From Alphaproteobacteria bacterium (GTDB lineage: Bacteria > Pseudomonadota > Alphaproteobacteria > Rhizobiales > Devosiaceae): a stretch of 7,874 bases of DNA. Below, in pieces: positions 5,179 through 7,874 of this stretch. Position 1 is the stretch's first letter. Every line of letters starts with the position of its first letter. Location of the stretch: assembly GCA_018820005.1 (NCBI GenBank), contig JAHJOS010000604.1, forward strand, positions 1 to 7,874, written 5' to 3'. The notes below the pieces were generated by a model. It did no database searches, had not been told where the DNA came from, and saw nothing but the letters and a program-made list of their open reading frames with translations. The translations under genes and the position numbers were made by a program.

Positions 5179-6051
5179 TCAGTGTTCGATGCCGGACCAG
5201 ATCTTGCGCTTGGTGCCGTACATCAGGCCCGCAAACAGCACCAGGAACAGCAGCACGCCAAAACCGGTCTGCTTGCGCGACACCAGACCTGGCTCGGCCA
5301 TCCACATCATATAAGCGGCCACGTCCTTGGAATACTGGTCCACCGTCAGCGGGACGGCGGTTTCACCTTCGGCCACATCATACGTGATCTGGCCATCCTG
5401 AAGTGGCTTGGCCATGCCCAGGGCATGTCCGGGGAAGTAATCGTTGTAGTGCTTGCCTTCCGGCAGTTCGAACGGGGTGCCATCAGCATTGTGCGGCGCC
5501 GATTCCGGCACTTCATCATGATAGCCGTTCATCAGCGCATGGATGTAATCCGGGCCGCCTTCGGAATAGCCGGTGAAGTAATTGAAGATCCAGAACGGGA
5601 AGGCGTCATGCACGCCACGGGCCTTGGCCAGCACCGAGAAATCGGGTGGCAAAGCGCCGCCATTGGCATCGCGAGCATCCTGCTCGGTGGCAAAGGGCGA
5701 CGGCCAACGGTCGGCGGGAACAGCCTTGCGCGTGCCGCCATCGGCAGTCGGATCGGCCACTTCATATTCGGCGGCCAGTGCCTTGACCTGCTCTTCGGAG
5801 AACGCAGGACCGCCCTCTTCTGCCAGGTTGCGGAACGAGATGAGCCGGGCGCTGTGGCAGCTCGAGCAGACTTCACGGAACACCTGAAAGCCGCGCTGCA
5901 GCTGGTTCTGGTCATAGGTCCCGAAAATGCCGGCAAAGCTCCAGCTCTGCTTTTCGATGTGCGGTGCTTCTTCAGCCGCCTGGGTCGCCGGCATGCCGGC
6001 GAGCCCGGCCAGAACGGCCACAGTGGCAAGGATCGTCTTGGTATTGAACAT
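5179..6051 (-). CDS. petC: Ubiquinol-cytochrome c reductase, cytochrome c1 subunit
   Basis: This is the haem-c subunit of the cytochrome bc1 complex. It takes electrons from the Rieske protein and passes them to cytochrome c on the periplasmic side. The 290 residues start with a Sec signal peptide cleaved near residue 25 (ATQA-AEEAP). The mature start leads into WSFAGIFGTYDQNQLQRGFQVFREV. The haem attachment site CSSCH follows at 62-66, with His66 as axial ligand. Met213 in HALGMAKPL is the likely sixth ligand. The conserved YMMWMAEP (247-254) precedes a single membrane anchor at about 262-279 and a basic tail, KRKIW. The ATG at 6051 is chosen over an in-frame start at 6216 because it gives the signal peptide, has AGGA close upstream, and avoids a long overlap with petB. 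It lies 16 bases after the petB stop. It is not fused to cytochrome b, unlike Bradyrhizobium fbcH. Confidence 0.96.
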   Translation of the reverse strand: MFNTKTILATVAVLAGLAGMPATQAAEEAPHIEKQSWSFAGIFGTYDQNQLQRGFQVFREVCSSCHSARLISFRNLAEEGGPAFSEEQVKALAAEYEVADPTADGGTRKAVPADRWPSPFATEQDARDANGGALPPDFSVLAKARGVHDAFPFWIFNYFTGYSEGGPDYIHALMNGYHDEVPESAPHNADGTPFELPEGKHYNDYFPGHALGMAKPLQDGQITYDVAEGETAVPLTVDQYSKDVAAYMMWMAEPGLVSRKQTGFGVLLFLVLFAGLMYGTKRKIWSGIEH

Positions 6052-6067
6052 GGTTCCTGCCCCTCTC

Positions 6068-7318
6068 TTACGCGTGCGACTTGGCCAGCACGCTTTCCGA
6101 GATGCTGGTCGGCAGAGGCCGAGGCTTCTCGATGCGGCTAAGCAACGGCAGGATGACGACGAAATGGATGAAGTAGTAGGCCGTGCAGATCTTTGAGAGC
6201 AGCACATAGATGCCATCGGCCGGCTGCGCGCCCAGATAGGTCAGGGCCACGAAGTTGATCACGAACAGCCAGTAGAACCACTTGAACATCGGGCGGAAGT
6301 TGCCCGAACGCACCTTGGATGTATCCAGCCAAGGCAGCAGGAACAGGATCACGATCGAACCGCCGAAGAAGATCACGCCCAACAGCTTGGAGTCGATGAA
6401 CAGCAGATTGAAGTCGATGGCGCGCAGGATCGCGTAGAACGGCAGGAAGTACCATTCGGGAACGATATGAGCAGGCGTCACCTGGCTGTTGAACTGGATG
6501 TAGTTATCGGGATGGCCCAGGATATCGGGCGCAAAGAAGATGAACCACGCGAATGGGATCATGAACAGCACCATGCCGAACAGATCTTTCATCGTGTAGT
6601 ACGGGTGGAAGGGCAGTGTGTCGCGGCTGTCCTTGACGTCCACGCCCGTGGGATTGTTGTTGCCCGGCACGTGCAGCGCCCAGATGTGCAGCGCCACCAC
6701 GGCGGCAATCACGAACGGCAGCAGATAGTGCAGCGAGAAAAAGCGGTTCAGCGTCGGGTTGCCCACCGAGAAGCCGCCGCGCAGCAGCTCAAGCAGCGGC
6801 GTACCGACGACCGGAATGGCCGCGAAGATATTGGTGATCACGGTGGCAGCCCAGCCAGACATCTGGCCCCAAGGCAGCACATAGCCCATGAAGGCAGTTG
6901 CCATCATCAGCACGAAAATCAGCACGCCCAGTATCCACAGGATCTCGCGGGGCGCCTTGTAGGAGCCGAAATACATGCCACGGAAGATGTGGACATAGAC
7001 GGCAGCAAAGAACATCGAGGCACCCACTGCATGGGTCGCCTGGATGATGCGACCACCATTCACGTCGCGGCGGATATGCTCAACCGAGTCGAACGCCAGC
7101 GCGATATTGGGCGTGTAGTGCATTGCAAGAATAACGCCGGTGACGATCTGCACCAAAAGGCACATCACCAGGATCGCGCCGAAGGTCCACCAGTAGTTGA
7201 GGTTCTTGGGCGTCGGGAAATCCATCAGGTGCTCTTTGGAGAACCGGATGATCGGCAGCCGTTCATCGAGCCATTTCTCGATGCCCGAGCCGGGCGTGTA
7301 AGTCGAATGTTCTGACAT
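6068..7318 (-). CDS. petB: Ubiquinol-cytochrome c reductase, cytochrome b subunit
   Basis: This 416-residue integral membrane core of the bc1 complex holds both b haems and both quinone sites. Haem ligands are His96 and His110 in helix B (THAVGASMFFAAVYVH) and His197 and His211 in helix D (HYLLPFVIAAVVALH), each pair 14 residues apart. The Qo-site PEWY motif is at 287-290, preceded by TPAHIV and followed by FLPFYAILR. The helix C region GYVLPWGQMSGWAATVI is intact. Eight hydrophobic helices are visible, and the length is normal for an unfused alphaproteobacterial cytochrome b. I start at the ATG at 7318. An in-frame GTG at 7333 overlaps the petA stop and would add five residues; it is possible but less likely. 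The gap to petA is 14 bases and to petC 16 bases, so the three genes form one operon. Confidence 0.97.
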   Translation of the reverse strand: MSEHSTYTPGSGIEKWLDERLPIIRFSKEHLMDFPTPKNLNYWWTFGAILVMCLLVQIVTGVILAMHYTPNIALAFDSVEHIRRDVNGGRIIQATHAVGASMFFAAVYVHIFRGMYFGSYKAPREILWILGVLIFVLMMATAFMGYVLPWGQMSGWAATVITNIFAAIPVVGTPLLELLRGGFSVGNPTLNRFFSLHYLLPFVIAAVVALHIWALHVPGNNNPTGVDVKDSRDTLPFHPYYTMKDLFGMVLFMIPFAWFIFFAPDILGHPDNYIQFNSQVTPAHIVPEWYFLPFYAILRAIDFNLLFIDSKLLGVIFFGGSIVILFLLPWLDTSKVRSGNFRPMFKWFYWLFVINFVALTYLGAQPADGIYVLLSKICTAYYFIHFVVILPLLSRIEKPRPLPTSISESVLAKSHA

Positions 7319-7332
7319 CGGAGAAGCCCCCA

Positions 7333-7857
7333 CTAACCGATCTGGACCAGCGTATCGCTGATGAATTGATAGGGCGGCACAACCAGATTGGTCGGCGCAG
7401 GTCCCTTGCGGATGCGGCCGGCAGTATCAAACTGCGAGCCATGGCAGGGGCAGGCCCAACCATCGAACTCACCCGATTCACCCACCGGAATGCAGCCCAG
7501 ATGGGTGCAGTTTGCGATCATGATAAGCCAGTTCTCGTGACCTTCCTTGGTCCGCGACTCATCGGTCGCTGGATCCTTGAGGTCGCTCATGGGCACAGCC
7601 TTGGCCTCTGCGACTTCCTTGTCCGTACGATTGCGCACGAACACGGGCAGGCCGCGCCAGAGGATGGTCACAGATTGACCTGCCTCAATGCCGACAAGAC
7701 TAAATTCGATGCTGGCTGTCGCCAGGGTCGAAGCGTCCGGGTTCATCTGGTTGATCAAGGGCCAGACGACGGCAGCAGCGCCGACCGCGCCGACTGCACC
7801 GGTTGCCACAAACAGGAAATCCCGCCGTGTCGTTGAATGTTGTGTTTGCGTGGCCAA
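7333..7857 (-). CDS. petA: Ubiquinol-cytochrome c reductase, Rieske iron-sulfur subunit
   Basis: This subunit carries the [2Fe-2S] cluster that takes the first electron from ubiquinol at the Qo site and moves it to cytochrome c1. The 174 residues contain a twin-arginine type N-terminus (TTRRDFL, Arg11-Arg12), followed by a membrane anchor at about 15-36. A flexible hinge (NPDASTLA) leads to the soluble Rieske domain. Cluster ligands are Cys117 and His119 (CTHLGC) and Cys136 and His139 (CPCHGSQFD); Cys122 and Cys138 form the family's disulfide. The region around GPAP is present. The start codon appears to be TTG at 7857, with GGGGA 8 bases upstream. The frame stays open to the window edge without an in-window ATG, so a start beyond the edge cannot be excluded. 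The N-terminus length before the Arg pair fits the family. This is the first gene of the pet operon. Confidence 0.95.
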   Translation of the reverse strand: MATQTQHSTTRRDFLFVATGAVGAVGAAAVVWPLINQMNPDASTLATASIEFSLVGIEAGQSVTILWRGLPVFVRNRTDKEVAEAKAVPMSDLKDPATDESRTKEGHENWLIMIANCTHLGCIPVGESGEFDGWACPCHGSQFDTAGRIRKGPAPTNLVVPPYQFISDTLVQIG

Positions 7858-7874
7858 GGTCCGTATCCCCGTAC

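Noticed and set aside
4244..5314. Long plus-strand ORF (356 aa) opposite apt and the small gene
   Set aside because: It is an antisense shadow of apt in GC-rich DNA. It has low-complexity, Gly/His/Arg-rich content with no family features, while the opposite strand codes for a complete Apt.
5077..6141. Long plus-strand ORF (354 aa) opposite petC
   Set aside because: It mirrors the codons of petC, crosses the terminator and promoter region, and has no recognisable domain.
6052..6216. N-terminal extension of cytochrome c1 (in-frame start at 6216)
   Set aside because: It would overlap petB by about 150 bases and bury the signal peptide; the ATG at 6051 gives a proper signal peptide.
6467..7315. 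Plus-strand ORF (282 aa) opposite petB
   Set aside because: It is extremely rich in His, Arg and Gln, as expected for the reverse complement of a membrane-protein gene; it is a shadow.
7366..7836. Plus-strand ORF (156 aa) opposite petA
   Set aside because: It is an antisense shadow of a complete Rieske gene.
1..7874. CRISPR array, insertion sequence, phage, toxin-antitoxin or defence genes
   Set aside because: No regularly spaced direct repeats, transposase or integrase motifs, or recognisable defence proteins were seen on either strand.

Overview
The window is a GC-rich stretch of ordinary chromosome from an alphaproteobacterium. The evidence is an unfused petA-petB-petC (Rieske, cytochrome b, cytochrome c1) operon with alphaproteobacterial-type proteins, a promoter matching the CTTGAC-N17-CTATAT style of that class, and dense single-strand gene packing. 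The protein character suggests Hyphomicrobiales, possibly a Devosia-like genus, but that is an impression from memory and not a demonstrated placement. I see no insertion sequence, phage gene, CRISPR array, tRNA or rRNA.

Left part, plus strand (1-4266). The window opens inside an AraC-family regulator, of which the C-terminal DNA-binding half is present. Two tandem MaoC-type hot-dog hydratase genes follow, overlapping by ATGA, and then a small predicted secreted protein. After a 182-base gap with several inverted repeats comes a TerC/Alx-family membrane protein (putative metal, probably Mn2+, exporter), ending at a strong hairpin. Two small-molecule enzyme-family genes follow: a VOC/glyoxalase-like protein and a GFA/CENP-V-type zinc protein.

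Right part, minus strand (4286-7857). The GFA gene converges on apt (adenine phosphoribosyltransferase). apt is preceded by a 64-residue unrecognised small gene that appears to share its promoter. Upstream of that promoter lies the terminator of the petABC operon, which encodes all three catalytic subunits of the cytochrome bc1 complex (complex III). That complex oxidises ubiquinol, reduces cytochrome c and pumps protons across the inner membrane. petA starts at TTG close to the window end, so the operon promoter lies outside.

No clearly new system is visible. The points most worth checking are the folded leader of the TerC gene, where one short segment can pair either with an upstream segment or with the ribosome binding site; the small gene in front of apt with its promoter; the tandem MaoC pair, in which both copies keep the catalytic Asp/His; and the 114-residue secreted protein of unknown function.
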